From: Listeria ivanovii subsp. londoniensis
Lineage (GTDB): Bacteria > Bacillota > Bacilli > Lactobacillales > Listeriaceae
Direction: 5' to 3'
DNA length: 64,000 bases
Assembly (NCBI RefSeq): GCF_000763495.1
Contig: NZ_CP009576.1
Coordinates: 1,932,001 to 1,996,000, forward strand
Shown here: piece after piece, positions 42,256 through 52,157 of the stretch
How the letters are laid out: the number at the start of each line of letters is the position of its first letter
Numbering within the stretch: position 1 is the stretch's first letter
Notes under the pieces: generated by a model
What the model was told of the DNA's origin: nothing
Databases searched by the model: none
What the model saw: only the letters and a program-made list of their open reading frames with translations
Position numbers and translations under genes: made by a program

Positions 42256-45200
42256 CTATTTCGCCACAGCGGCAATTATTTTTCCATCTTTATGCTCATA
42301 AAAGGCTTGTAATTCGGCTTCGTCATGCGTTTGGCCAGCTTGTTCAAGCGTTTCAATTCGAGTAAGCATCATTTCATATTCATTTGGAATAACGAAAAGA
42401 AAGTTAGCTTTTTCTATTTCCCAGTTAGTGAGAATTGTTTTGGCAAATTCACTTCCGGTTAAGTTGGCATGTTGTTCAATTAATTGTTTCAGTTTTGCTA
42501 ATTCTGTGACGGAAGAAATCGCTCGACTCGTCACTAGCTCATGATTAATTTTCGCTTGTGTGTTTGGTTTATTAGTCGTGTAAAGATAAGCAATTCCACC
42601 AGACATTCCAGCTGCAAAGTTCTCACCAATTTCGCCAAGGATGACTGCTGTGCCGCCTGTCATATACTCACAACCATTATCGCCAATGCCTTCCACAACT
42701 GCGGTCGCCCCACTATTTCTTACTGCAAATCGCGCACCTGCACGACCATGCATATAGGCTTCTCCACCGGTCGCTCCGTAAAGTGTTACATTGCCGACTA
42801 TCGCTGAATCATGTGGATTAATAGGCGTTTTCTCCTCTGGGCTTACGATTAATTTACCCCCTGATAGTCCTTTACCAAAGTAATCATTGGCATCCCCGTG
42901 AATTCTGAGTGTCATCCCAAGTGGCGTATAAGCGCCAAAACTTTGGCCAGCTGAACCAGTAAAATCAAGCGATATGGTATCTTCTGGAAGGCCCGCCGCT
43001 CCGTACTTCTTACTAATAAACGAACCAGCAATCGTTCCAATAGCGCGGTCAACGTTGCGAACATCGAAGGATCCAGTTACTTTTTCCGCGTTATCTAAAG
43101 CCGGCTTAATTAATGGAACAATTTCACGCATATCTAGTGTTTGCTCGATTTTATGGTCTTGCTGTTTCGTACAGTACTGAACTTGGTTTTTATAAAAATC
43201 GTCACTATAAAGCATCTTCGAAAAATCAATATACTTCGCTTTCCAGTGTGATTCTTTTTTCTCGTGGGTTGTTAAAAATTCTTTATGACCGATGACTTCT
43301 TTCAAACTTCTAAAGCCGAGTTCAGCCATCATTTCGCGCATTTCTGCCACAATGAAATGGAAGAAATTCACTACATAATCCGCTGAACCACTAAATTTTT
43401 TGCGAAGTTCCGGATTTTGAGTCGCGACACCAACCGGACATGTATCTAAGTGGCACACACGCATCATCACACAGCCGAGCGTTACAAGAGGAGCTGTCGC
43501 AAAACCAAACTCTTCTGCGCCGAGCATAGCTGCAACTAATACATCTTTACCAGTCATTAGTTTTCCGTCTGTCTCCACAACCACTTTGTTACGCAAGCCA
43601 TTCAGAAGAAGTGTTTGGTGCGTTTCAGCTAGTCCAATTTCCCATGGGACACCCGCATGACGAATACTCGTTCTCGCCGCCGCGCCAGTTCCACCTTCAT
43701 AACCACTAACTAAGATAACATCTGCATTTCCTTTCGCCACTCCAGCTGCAATCGTGCCAATCCCTGTTTTTGAAACAAGTTTGACATTGATGCGCGCATT
43801 TTGATTGGCATTTTTTAAGTCAAAAATCAGTTGTGACAAGTCTTCAATCGAATAAATATCATGATGTGGAGGTGGAGAAATAAGTCCAACTCCAGTTGTC
43901 GAGCCACGTGTTTTCGAAATCCACGGATACACTTTATTTCCTGGTAAATGACCACCTTCACCGGGTTTTGCACCTTGTGCCATTTTAATTTGCAACTCTT
44001 CGGCATTCACCAAGTAATGACTTGTCACACCAAAACGACCGGATGCAATTTGCTTAATCGCGCTTCTACGCCAGTCGCCATTTGCATCTGGTTTAAAACG
44101 ATTTGGGTTCTCTCCGCCTTCTCCACTATTACTTTTCCCGCCAATCCGGTTCATCGCGATAGCAAGCGCCTCATGAGCTTCTTGACTAATCGACCCATAA
44201 GACATTGCACCTGACTTGAAACGTTTGAAAATCGCCTCTGCCGGCTCCACCTCGTCTAGTGGAATCGGCTTACGATCACTAGTAAAAGTTAATAGTCCTC
44301 TTAAAAAGGCATTACTTTGGTTTTGCATTAAATCAGAATAAAGATTATACGTTTCTCGGTCATTTTCTCTTGTTGCTTGTTGTAATGAATGGATTGCCAG
44401 TGGATTATACACATGGTATTCGCCGTTTGAACGCCATTGGTATTCGCCACCTGTATTTAATGTAAAACTTTGGTAGCCAATATCATGATATGCTTCCCGG
44501 TGACGCAACCAAGCTTCTTGGGCGATAACGTCCAGCGGAATTCCACCAATTTGGGAAGCCGTTCCTGGGAAGTAATTAGCAATAACGTCATCCCCAATTC
44601 CAATCGCTTCAAAAATTTGCGCACCTCGATAACTTTGGACAGTCGAGATACCCATTTTGGACATGATTTTCAAAATTCCATCCGTGATTGCTTCGATATA
44701 ACGGCTTTCCGCTTCATCAAGGGAAAATCCTTTCATTCGCCCTTCTTGAATCAAACCGTCAAATGTATCAATCGCCAGACTCGGGAAAACAGCATCTGCG
44801 CCGTACCCAATTAAAAGCGCACATTGGTGAACATCTCTTGCTTCTGCTGTTTTTACTACTAGGCTTACTTTTGTTCTCGTTCCAGCTTTAACAAGATGAT
44901 GATGTAAACCACTTATAGCAAGTAATGATGGAATACCAATCAAGTCCTTATTTATGTCATCATCCGTTAGTACAATTAGTTCTGCACCAGTCGCAATTTT
45001 TTTATCCGCTTCTGCAAATAGTTCTGTCAGCCTAACATCTAACGCATCTCGCTCCTCTGCTTTAAATAACATCGACAAAGTGGCAGTTCGTTTGGCAAAT
45101 TTTGTTTGAACTAGCAAAGCGGCAAATTCTCTCCGCGATAAAATGGGTGTTCTCAAGCGAATCCGATTAGCATTTTTCGCAGTGGGATTTAAAATATTTC

Positions 45201-46848
45201 CTTCATCGCCAAGCAGTGTCATGGCAGAAGTTACTGTTTCTTCGCGAATTCCATCTATTGGCGGATTGGTTACTTGAGCAAAAAGTTGTTTAAAGTAATT
45301 GAATAGTACTTGTGGGCGCTGACTTAAAACAGCTAGTGGCGCATCATAACCCATTGCCCCCATTGGATCTTTTTTCTCGGTTACCATCGGAATCAATATT
45401 TTGTTCAGCTCGTCTTGCGTATAGCCAAATGCCCGTTGTTTTTTAAAGCGTACTGATTTATCCATTGATTCGTAGTGTAAATCAGCAGTTACTAAATCAG
45501 CTATCTCCGTCATTTCAGCATTTAACCATTCACGATACGGTTTTTCGGTTGTTAAATTATCTTTTAGTTCTTTATCTGTGACAATTCGCCCTTCTTCTAA
45601 ATCAATCAGCAGCATTGTACCAGCGCCAACAGTTTCTTTTCGGATAATCTCACTTGAATCAACTGGCACTACTCCTGTTTCAGATGAGTAAATAATCGTA
45701 TGGTCTTTTGTTTCGTAGTAACGCGCTGGACGTAATCCATTTCTATCCAAAATCGTTCCAATAACACGACCGTTCGTAAAGGAAATAGAAGTTGGTCCGT
45801 CCCAAGGTTCCATAAGCGTACTATGATACTCGTAAAAAGCTCGTTTTGGATCAGTCATATGAGGATTCTTATCCCACGGTTCGGGAATAAGCATCATTGC
45901 TGCATGAGGCAACGAACGACCGGATTGCACTAAAAACTCCAACGCATTATCAAGTGTCGCTGAATCACTACCACTTTCATCAATAATTGGTAATAATTTA
46001 GTTAGATTATCGCCAAAAACATCTGATTCCGCTCGTTTTTCTCTTGCTTTCATCCAATTGACATTGCCACGTTGCGTATTGATTTCTCCATTATGAATTA
46101 AATAACGATACGGATGCGCACGTTCCCAACTTGGGAAAGTATTCGTTGAAAAACGTGAATGCACTAAGGCAAAAGCTGATACATAAGCCGGATTAGCTAA
46201 ATCTAAATAATATTGATTAATTTGTTCTGGAAGTAGCATTCCTTTGAAAATAATCGTTCTAGTAGATAAACTTGGTACGTAAAAAGTTTCGGTAATTTTT
46301 TCTGAAGTGCTTGCGAATTTTTCAATTTGTTTTCTAATCAAATAAAGTGCCCGTTCAAATTCAGCTTCATTCAACGCTTCGTTTTTTTGGACAAATAATT
46401 GGTAAATGGCTGGTTCTGTTTTTCTAGCACCAGCTCCCACTTTTGTAACATCTGTCGGAAGTTTGCGCCAGCCGAGAAAAGTTTGCTCCTCAGCTTTAAT
46501 TAGTTTTTCTGTTTCTTCCATTAGGTATTCTCGTTCGGTTTTATTTTGTGGAAAATTAAACATTCCTACTGCATAATGATATTTTTCAGGTAAATTCATT
46601 CCTAGTTTAGCACATTCACCTCGGAAGAAAGAGTCAGAAATTTCAAGTAAAATACCAGCCCCGTCGCCCGTATCTCCACCAACTTCTCCCCCGCGATGTT
46701 TCAATTGGCATAGCATATGGATACCTTGCTCCACAATTTTATGAGAAGAAATCTTTTTAATATTAGCCACAAACCCAATTCCACAAGCGTCATGCTCATT
46801 TTCCGGATTATACAGACCGTGCTTTTTTGGTAAATTAGTTTGTTTCAT
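42256..46848 (-). CDS. gltB: glutamate synthase large subunit
   Basis: 1530 residues. Transfers the glutamine amide to 2-oxoglutarate. A short propeptide precedes Cys22 (NEHDACGIGF), which becomes the N-terminal nucleophile of the class II amidotransferase domain. The FMN barrel contains SGEGGENPNRF, KPGEGGHLPG and SGYEGGTGA, the 3Fe-4S cysteines are in CVMMRVCHLDTCPVG, and the C-terminal GXGXG beta-helix domain ends the protein. Full length and intact. Divergent from its activator gene. Confidence 0.96.
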   Translation of the reverse strand: MKQTNLPKKHGLYNPENEHDACGIGFVANIKKISSHKIVEQGIHMLCQLKHRGGEVGGDTGDGAGILLEISDSFFRGECAKLGMNLPEKYHYAVGMFNFPQNKTEREYLMEETEKLIKAEEQTFLGWRKLPTDVTKVGAGARKTEPAIYQLFVQKNEALNEAEFERALYLIRKQIEKFASTSEKITETFYVPSLSTRTIIFKGMLLPEQINQYYLDLANPAYVSAFALVHSRFSTNTFPSWERAHPYRYLIHNGEINTQRGNVNWMKAREKRAESDVFGDNLTKLLPIIDESGSDSATLDNALEFLVQSGRSLPHAAMMLIPEPWDKNPHMTDPKRAFYEYHSTLMEPWDGPTSISFTNGRVIGTILDRNGLRPARYYETKDHTIIYSSETGVVPVDSSEIIRKETVGAGTMLLIDLEEGRIVTDKELKDNLTTEKPYREWLNAEMTEIADLVTADLHYESMDKSVRFKKQRAFGYTQDELNKILIPMVTEKKDPMGAMGYDAPLAVLSQRPQVLFNYFKQLFAQVTNPPIDGIREETVTSAMTLLGDEGNILNPTAKNANRIRLRTPILSRREFAALLVQTKFAKRTATLSMLFKAEERDALDVRLTELFAEADKKIATGAELIVLTDDDINKDLIGIPSLLAISGLHHHLVKAGTRTKVSLVVKTAEARDVHQCALLIGYGADAVFPSLAIDTFDGLIQEGRMKGFSLDEAESRYIEAITDGILKIMSKMGISTVQSYRGAQIFEAIGIGDDVIANYFPGTASQIGGIPLDVIAQEAWLRHREAYHDIGYQSFTLNTGGEYQWRSNGEYHVYNPLAIHSLQQATRENDRETYNLYSDLMQNQSNAFLRGLLTFTSDRKPIPLDEVEPAEAIFKRFKSGAMSYGSISQEAHEALAIAMNRIGGKSNSGEGGENPNRFKPDANGDWRRSAIKQIASGRFGVTSHYLVNAEELQIKMAQGAKPGEGGHLPGNKVYPWISKTRGSTTGVGLISPPPHHDIYSIEDLSQLIFDLKNANQNARINVKLVSKTGIGTIAAGVAKGNADVILVSGYEGGTGAAARTSIRHAGVPWEIGLAETHQTLLLNGLRNKVVVETDGKLMTGKDVLVAAMLGAEEFGFATAPLVTLGCVMMRVCHLDTCPVGVATQNPELRKKFSGSADYVVNFFHFIVAEMREMMAELGFRSLKEVIGHKEFLTTHEKKESHWKAKYIDFSKMLYSDDFYKNQVQYCTKQQDHKIEQTLDMREIVPLIKPALDNAEKVTGSFDVRNVDRAIGTIAGSFISKKYGAAGLPEDTISLDFTGSAGQSFGAYTPLGMTLRIHGDANDYFGKGLSGGKLIVSPEEKTPINPHDSAIVGNVTLYGATGGEAYMHGRAGARFAVRNSGATAVVEGIGDNGCEYMTGGTAVILGEIGENFAAGMSGGIAYLYTTNKPNTQAKINHELVTSRAISSVTELAKLKQLIEQHANLTGSEFAKTILTNWEIEKANFLFVIPNEYEMMLTRIETLEQAGQTHDEAELQAFYEHKDGKIIAAVAK

Positions 46849-46994
46849 CCTAGTTCCTCCTCTTCAAAAACTGAATCCCCCAACAGTATCTCGCAGGAAT
46901 TGTACAAATTAACTGACAATTAACTTGCGATTCAGCTTACCTTACATTTCTTGTAGTATCTATTTTATTCCTTTTCATTTATCGAAACAATATA

Positions 46995-47025
46995 TATAAT
47001 AGAATAAAACAATCTCATTTCGAGA
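46995..47025 (+). promoter_or_regulatory. gltC -10 element and candidate GltC box
   Basis: A TATAAT at 46995-47000 is followed by the dyad TCTCATTTCGAGA (47013-47025), a T-N11-A LysR box right at the gltC start point. In B. subtilis GltC binds such boxes in the shared gltA-gltC region. A matching half site, AGTATCTCG, lies at about 46886 on the gltB side. Confidence 0.6.
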
Positions 47026-47042
47026 ACAATCGGAGGTAAAGA

Positions 47043-47930
47043 ATGGAACTTAGACAGTTAAAGTATTTTATGGAAGTAGCCCGCGTCGAGCATATGACCA
47101 AAGCTAGCGAGAATTTACACGTAGCCCAATCTGCCGTTAGTAGACAGATAACTAAATTAGAAGAAGAGCTGGGTGTACCACTATTTGACCGAATTGGCCG
47201 AAATATGCAGCTAACAAGTGTTGGTCAAGATTTCTTAAACCAAGCTACCATTGCTTTAAACGAGTTACAAAAAGCCGAAGCTCTCGTAACTGAATACACC
47301 GATCCTGCTAAAGGGACTGTCCGCGTTGGTTTACCAAACTCGCTTTCCACTAAAGTATTGCCATCCGTCATTTCTACCTTTCGAGAAAAATATCCACAGA
47401 TTACTTACCAATTTATGGAAGGAACCAATGAAGAACTCACTGAAATGCTTATTAGCGGTGTACTAGACATGACTTTTTTATCTCCAGTTCCAGAATCAGA
47501 TGACCAAATGGAAGCTGTTCGTTTCTTTGACGAAAAGCTCAAATTAATCGTTCCCACAACCCATCCCCTTGCTGAAAATTTTAATGTATCGCTCAAAGAA
47601 CTTGCAAAGGAAAAATTCGTACTCTATCCTGAAGACTTTGATTTATATAAAATTGTTACAAACACAGCCATCAAAAAAGGATTTGAACCAGAAATTGCTT
47701 TTCAAAGTCGCGATTTTTATACAATCCAAGGGTTAGTAGGTGCTGGTCTTGGCATTAGCATTCTACCGGAGATGATTTTGGATGGTGCGATTTTTAAAGA
47801 AACGAAGAGTATTGCTTTACGAGATAAGGAGCTGCGGCGTTCAGTTGGAATTATTACCACAAAAAAACGGAACCTATCCCCTTCTGAGAATTTGTTCCGT
47901 TCCTTTATTATTTCGTTCTTTTCTAATTAG
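47043..47930 (+). CDS. gltC: LysR-family activator of glutamate synthase
   Basis: 295 residues: winged helix (MELRQLKYFMEVARVEHMTKASENLHVAQSAVSRQI at 1-36 in two blocks) and a LysR effector domain (RVGLPNSLSTKVLP, ISGVLDMTFL, GLVGAGLGISILPEM). B. subtilis GltC activates gltAB with 2-oxoglutarate and is inhibited by glutamate. Divergent from gltB; autoregulation is expected from the box at its own start point. The stop codon overlaps that of the convergent acetyltransferase gene. Confidence 0.92.
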   Translation: MELRQLKYFMEVARVEHMTKASENLHVAQSAVSRQITKLEEELGVPLFDRIGRNMQLTSVGQDFLNQATIALNELQKAEALVTEYTDPAKGTVRVGLPNSLSTKVLPSVISTFREKYPQITYQFMEGTNEELTEMLISGVLDMTFLSPVPESDDQMEAVRFFDEKLKLIVPTTHPLAENFNVSLKELAKEKFVLYPEDFDLYKIVTNTAIKKGFEPEIAFQSRDFYTIQGLVGAGLGISILPEMILDGAIFKETKSIALRDKELRRSVGIITTKKRNLSPSENLFRSFIISFFSN

Positions 47931-48445
47931 TCGTTACCTGCAAATGCTTCTGGATATTGAATCGTACCTTGCAGATTTTCTAAGCTACCATCATATAATT
48001 CTAATAACATATAATATTCTGCAGGTACATCAAAAGGCGCAGGAATACCAAATGTTTCTGAAGTTCTAAAGCCAAAACGCGGATAATAAGCAGCATGTCC
48101 GAGCACAGCAACGGCTGGATAAGCTTTTTCGCGTGATAAACGAATACCTTCTTCCATTAGTCTGGAGCCAATTCGACTTCCTTGAAACTCAGGAAGAACA
48201 GCGAGTGGCGCTAATCCTAAAATAAACCTACTTTTATTTTCTGTTTGAAGGGAAATTTCACTAAACATTACATAGCCAACAATGTTTCCGCCTTCTACTT
48301 CTGCAACAAGAGATAGGCCTGGTTGATAATACTCCGAATCACGGATTTTCTGAATTAAGTCTGCTTCGACCGATCCTTTAAAAGCTTGTTCATTCAGATG
48401 ACGAATTGCTCGGTAGTCTTTGGGTTGTTCCGTTCGAATAATCAT
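47927..48445 (-). CDS. GNAT N-acetyltransferase
   Basis: 172 residues, YhbS-like (COG3153). The acetyl-CoA motif LAVLPEFQGSRIGSRLMEEG (about 82-101) is intact, followed by YPRFGFRTSETFGI. Second gene of a pair with the dehydrogenase, with 2 bases between. Its substrate is unknown. It converges on gltC and there is no terminator between them, so antisense transcripts are possible. Confidence 0.88.
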   Translation of the reverse strand: MIIRTEQPKDYRAIRHLNEQAFKGSVEADLIQKIRDSEYYQPGLSLVAEVEGGNIVGYVMFSEISLQTENKSRFILGLAPLAVLPEFQGSRIGSRLMEEGIRLSREKAYPAVAVLGHAAYYPRFGFRTSETFGIPAPFDVPAEYYMLLELYDGSLENLQGTIQYPEAFAGND

Positions 48446-48447
48446 TT

Positions 48448-49554
48448 TTACTTATCCATTCGCTTCATCGCCATACTATCTTCTAACTGTTTCATCGCAT
48501 TCAAAACAACAGCTGGTGTCATTTCACCTGGCATCATATGAATTGTTTCATGGTCTTCTGTGGCACGCTGAGCAACAGCAATTAGTGTTTCCTCAGCAAG
48601 TGTCGCAAGTCCCATGTCATACAAACTAGTAGGCAAGCCGAGTTTGGAATAAAACGGTAATAATCGTTCAATTTCGTCCCATCTATTTTCGATAACCAGT
48701 TGGACTAAAATACCATAGGCGACCTTATTTCCATGAAGCAAATGGTGGGTTTCTGGAACCATAGTTAGTGCATCATGAATCGAGTGCGCACCTGCACAGC
48801 GACCGTAGTCATCACCAAAACCACCAACCATTCCACCAACTAAAATATTCGTTTCTATAATTTTGACAAAGGCTTCATTAAGTTCTTGTTTATCCATTGC
48901 TAAAAGCGCTTCTTCACTGAAATTCAGTAAATTATCATGACACATTTTAGCAGCAATATGGGCAATTTCTATTTCCACCGATTTCACCTTAAGAGACTGA
49001 ATAATAACATCTGCTTCATACCATTTTGCCAGCGTGTCGCCAATACCCGCAACGAGTAATTCTTTTGGCGAATCAAGAATCATTTCTGGATCAATTAGTA
49101 GTAACGCATTGCTACTAGCAAAAACGTCATAACGAATCATCGCTCCTTCAACGTCATACATAACGCTAAGTGGAGTATAAGCTGCACATGTAGAAGCAAG
49201 TGTCGGTAAAATAATGACTGGTAAGCGTAAAACTGCGGCTGCCGCTTTCGATACATCAGCCACCTTCCCGCCACCAACCGCAATGATAGCATCCATCTTA
49301 TTAGATTTCATTATCGCTACCAGACGATCACGTTCCTCATATGTAGAAGCGCCGTTATATGTTTCAAAAGTGGATGTAACAGCTGATAGTGTTGGAAATT
49401 TTTGCTTTGCAACTTTCCAAGATGCGTTACCACGAACAATTAATACATTTTTTAATCCACGACGTTCTAAGTGGACAGGCAGTGTATCCCATGCACCTAC
49501 TTGGCATAAATATTCTTGCGGAGCCCCGCGAACAATCAATTCTTTATTCAACAA
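48448..49554 (-). CDS. glycerol dehydrogenase / iron-type polyol dehydrogenase
   Basis: 368 residues of the GldA-like iron-type alcohol dehydrogenase family. NAD site AVGGGKVADVSKAAA (about 95-109), then LPTLASTCAAYTPLSV, and metal ligands in GDTLAKWYEAD (Asp), GAHSIHDALT (His) and HHLLHGNKVAYG (His). Start is TTG at 49554 after GAAGGGATG; no nearby ATG is in frame. Oxidises glycerol or a related diol, or reduces the ketone; substrate not certain. Followed by the acetyltransferase. Confidence 0.85.
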   Translation of the reverse strand: MLNKELIVRGAPQEYLCQVGAWDTLPVHLERRGLKNVLIVRGNASWKVAKQKFPTLSAVTSTFETYNGASTYEERDRLVAIMKSNKMDAIIAVGGGKVADVSKAAAAVLRLPVIILPTLASTCAAYTPLSVMYDVEGAMIRYDVFASSNALLLIDPEMILDSPKELLVAGIGDTLAKWYEADVIIQSLKVKSVEIEIAHIAAKMCHDNLLNFSEEALLAMDKQELNEAFVKIIETNILVGGMVGGFGDDYGRCAGAHSIHDALTMVPETHHLLHGNKVAYGILVQLVIENRWDEIERLLPFYSKLGLPTSLYDMGLATLAEETLIAVAQRATEDHETIHMMPGEMTPAVVLNAMKQLEDSMAMKRMDK

Positions 49555-49645
49555 ACTTCATCCCTTCTGTCTGGCACGGTCGGATATTCGGCTGCGACAT
49601 TTATAACTCAAATTGTATAGGAACTTAAAGCGACTGTCAATCTAG

Positions 49646-50461
49646 CTATTGTTTCACGATTTCATCATCACCAAACCACTTTTTACTAATTTCTTGCATT
49701 TTCCCTTCCTTATACAATGTTTGGAAAGCATCATTTACTTTAGTTTGTAGTTTCTTATCACTTTTACGCATTCCGACAGCGAAATCTGTTGCATCAAAAC
49801 CACCTGTTACGATGTTATAATCATCTTTATTTTTTTGTTTATCAATATAATAACGCGCATAAACTTCATCAATTATTAAACCATCAATTCGTTTGTTGTT
49901 CAAATCAATAAATGCGACATCAAAAGTATCATATAATTCTGGCTCATTGTTTGTAATAATATCTGTTAAAACTTCTGGTTTCTTCGCCATGTCATCAATG
50001 GAACTTGCTCCGTTTTGAGCGCCTAGTGTTTTATCTTTCATATCACTAAATTTGTTTATATTACTTGATTTGAGGGTTACTAGCACTTGTTCGTTTTTCA
50101 TGTAGGGATTACTAAAAGCGACTTTTTTCTTTCTAGCATCCGTTACTGTATATCCATTCCAAATCAAATCAATCGAGCCATTTTTCAATTCTGATTCTTT
50201 CATTGTCCAATCAATCGGTGTGAACTTGACTTTAATCCCATATTCCGCAAAAACTGCTTTAGCCAAATCAATATCAAAACCGACTAAATTATCCTCTTTA
50301 TCACGAAAGCCCATGGGTACAAAACTATCATCTAAACCAATCACGACTTCTTTATCTTTTTTGATTCGATTCCACTGATCTTCCTTTGATTCACTACTCC
50401 CGCAAGCTACAAGAGTGAACGAAATAATTGCAATGACAGCTATTAATAATCCTTTTTTCAT
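49646..50461 (-). CDS. amino-acid ABC transporter solute-binding lipoprotein
   Basis: 271 residues. Lipobox LVAC near residue 20, then a family-3 binding fold (VVIGLDDSFVPMGFRDKED, VGFDIDLAKAVFAEYG, LIWNGYTVTDARKKKVAFS), typical of polar amino-acid receptors. Last gene of a permease-ATPase-receptor operon under a T-box that most likely reads histidine. No terminator is visible after it before the dehydrogenase. Confidence 0.9.
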   Translation of the reverse strand: MKKGLLIAVIAIISFTLVACGSSESKEDQWNRIKKDKEVVIGLDDSFVPMGFRDKEDNLVGFDIDLAKAVFAEYGIKVKFTPIDWTMKESELKNGSIDLIWNGYTVTDARKKKVAFSNPYMKNEQVLVTLKSSNINKFSDMKDKTLGAQNGASSIDDMAKKPEVLTDIITNNEPELYDTFDVAFIDLNNKRIDGLIIDEVYARYYIDKQKNKDDYNIVTGGFDATDFAVGMRKSDKKLQTKVNDAFQTLYKEGKMQEISKKWFGDDEIVKQ

Positions 50462-51118
50462 TTATATTGCCTCCTTTTTTAGTGGTTCCACTTCTAGCAT
50501 TTGATCGGCTACTTTTTCAGCAAAAGTATGGTCATGCGTAACGATAATTTGCGTAATACCAACTTTTTTTAAACTTAAAATTAGTGATGCGACATGATCA
50601 CGCAAATCGGGATCTAAAGCAGAAGTGGGTTCATCAAAGAGCAATACCTTGGGATTCATTGCCAGCGCCCTAGCAATGGCAACTCGTTGTTTTTGTCCGC
50701 CAGATAATTGATACGGCATACTATCTGCTTTATCAGCTAAATCAAGTAGACCAAGTAACCGTTCTGCTTCTTTTTTTGCCATCTCTTTTTTCGTTTTCCG
50801 AGCAAGTGTTGGAGCTAAAATCAAATTATCCATCACACTTAAATGAGGAAACAAATGAAATTCTTGGAAAACAACACCAATTGTATTTTCAACATCTTTT
50901 CTAGACATTGGATCAATTTTTTCCCCGTCAATCAAAATCTCGCCCGAATCCATTTTTTCAAGCCCGCTAATACAGCGCAGTAAAGTTGTTTTTCCGCCTC
51001 CAGAAGGACCTACAATGGAAAGAATCTCCCCATCTTTAAGTGAAAGGTTTACATTATCTAAAATTATTTTTTGATCAAATTTCTTTGTTAAGTTTTTAAT
51101 TTCCAACATTTTTTTCAC
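50462..51118 (-). CDS. amino-acid ABC transporter ATP-binding subunit (GlnQ/HisP-like)
   Basis: 218 residues. Walker A GPSGGGKTTLL (about 36-46), Q-loop VFQEFHLFPHLSV, signature LSGGQKQRVAIARALA and Walker B LLFDEPTSALDPD are all intact. Stands between the permease and receptor genes with spacing of 0-1 bases, so the three are one unit. About 20 residues shorter than GlnQ at the C-terminus. Confidence 0.93.
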   Translation of the reverse strand: MKKMLEIKNLTKKFDQKIILDNVNLSLKDGEILSIVGPSGGGKTTLLRCISGLEKMDSGEILIDGEKIDPMSRKDVENTIGVVFQEFHLFPHLSVMDNLILAPTLARKTKKEMAKKEAERLLGLLDLADKADSMPYQLSGGQKQRVAIARALAMNPKVLLFDEPTSALDPDLRDHVASLILSLKKVGITQIIVTHDHTFAEKVADQMLEVEPLKKEAI

Positions 51119-51119
51119 C

Positions 51120-51761
51120 TCATTTATAATAACTAAAACGTTTTTCCAGTTGTTTGAATAGTACCGTTAAAATAGCGGTTAATGCTAAGTAAATAGCTGC
51201 AACTAATACGAGTGGAATTAAGGTAACATCTCTACTCATCGCAATTTTTCCTGCTCGAAGTAAATCGCCAATTCCAAGAATATAAACTAAAGAAGAATCT
51301 TTTACTAGATTAATGACCTCATTCCCAATTGCTGGAAGTACCCGCTTAACTACTTGCGGTAAAACGATTTTCCTGAGAGTTTGCGCATAGGTTAGACCGA
51401 GAACTTTGGCGCTTTCATATTGACCACTTTCGATGGATAAAAATCCGCCACGAAAGATTTCTGCAAAGTACGCAGCATAATTTAAGATAAAGGCCAGAAA
51501 GACAGCATCCATCCGATCGAAAACAATGCCAATAATTGGTAAACCATAATAAATAAATATTAATTGTAAAAGTAGTGGCGTTCCCCTCATAATCCAAATG
51601 TAAATATTTAAAATAAACTTCAGTGGTGCGATTTTACTGACATTCCCAACTGCCACCACCGCACCTAAGGGAATCGAACAAACAAGGGTTACTGCAAAAA
51701 CTAATAAGGTTGTTTTCACTCCATCAAGTAATGCTGGTAATATTTCCATAATATAGTCCAT
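51120..51761 (-). CDS. amino-acid ABC transporter permease
   Basis: 213 residues, five membrane helices, His/Glu/Gln-family permease. EAA-like loop ESAKVLGLTYAQTLRKIVLPQ is near 140-160; GTPLLLQLIFIYYGLP and AYFAEIFRGGFLSI are typical. First gene after the T-box leader with an AAAGGAG site. Confidence 0.93.
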   Translation of the reverse strand: MDYIMEILPALLDGVKTTLLVFAVTLVCSIPLGAVVAVGNVSKIAPLKFILNIYIWIMRGTPLLLQLIFIYYGLPIIGIVFDRMDAVFLAFILNYAAYFAEIFRGGFLSIESGQYESAKVLGLTYAQTLRKIVLPQVVKRVLPAIGNEVINLVKDSSLVYILGIGDLLRAGKIAMSRDVTLIPLVLVAAIYLALTAILTVLFKQLEKRFSYYK

Positions 51762-51786
51762 TTAAATTCGCTCCTTTTTACATAAA

Positions 51787-52062
51787 AAATCTCGTCCTCC
51801 TGGCATCAAACTGCCAAGAGGACGAGAATAATATTCACGTGGTTCCACCTCAATTTACTAATACTTCACAGTACTAGCCTCCGTTAGTGCTAGACTAACA
51901 AGCTATAACGGGCTTTCCCGAATTCACCTACTTATGACTTTTCAGCAAATCAGCTCCTAGATGTGTTCGATAACGCTATCTTTATCCTTTCGCACCAACC
52001 AAGGACTCTCTTTCAAAAGAATCACGCTCTACTTGTTCTATTCTACGCTTTCACTTCTTCTT
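51787..52062 (-). promoter_or_regulatory. T-box riboswitch leader, probable histidine specifier
   Basis: A promoter (TTGACT at 52097-52092, TAGAGT at 52074-52069, 17-base spacer) drives a 275-base leader. It has the stem I AG bulge (AGAGAG), the GGTTGGTGCGAAAGG terminal-loop motif, a specifier region GAACACATCTAGGAGC (CAC at 51965-51963 by the usual GAA-NNN-A register), the T-box GAGGTGGAACCACG (51851-51838) and a 15-bp terminator stem (51791-51826) with a T run. Uncharged tRNA should allow transcription of the transporter. The variable T-box base is A, which does not pair with the C73 of tRNA-His, so His is tentative. Confidence 0.88.
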
Positions 52063-52112
52063 GCTAATACTCTACCACGATAAAGCGGTGGAGTCAACTA
52101 TTTTTTCACATG

Positions 52113-52155
52113 AAAAAGCAGCAAACAAAGAACACTCTTTTTGTTTACTGCTTTT
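52113..52155 (-). terminator. terminator of the vir operon
   Basis: On the minus strand AAAAGCAGTAAACAAA and TTTGTTTGCTGCTTTT pair, with T residues after. It ends the virS gene and lies just beyond the T-box promoter. Confidence 0.85.
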
Positions 52156-52157
52156 GA

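Noticed and set aside
42541-44891. Several antisense frames of 60-114 codons inside gltB
   Set aside because: All lie opposite strongly conserved gltB codons without ribosome-binding sites.
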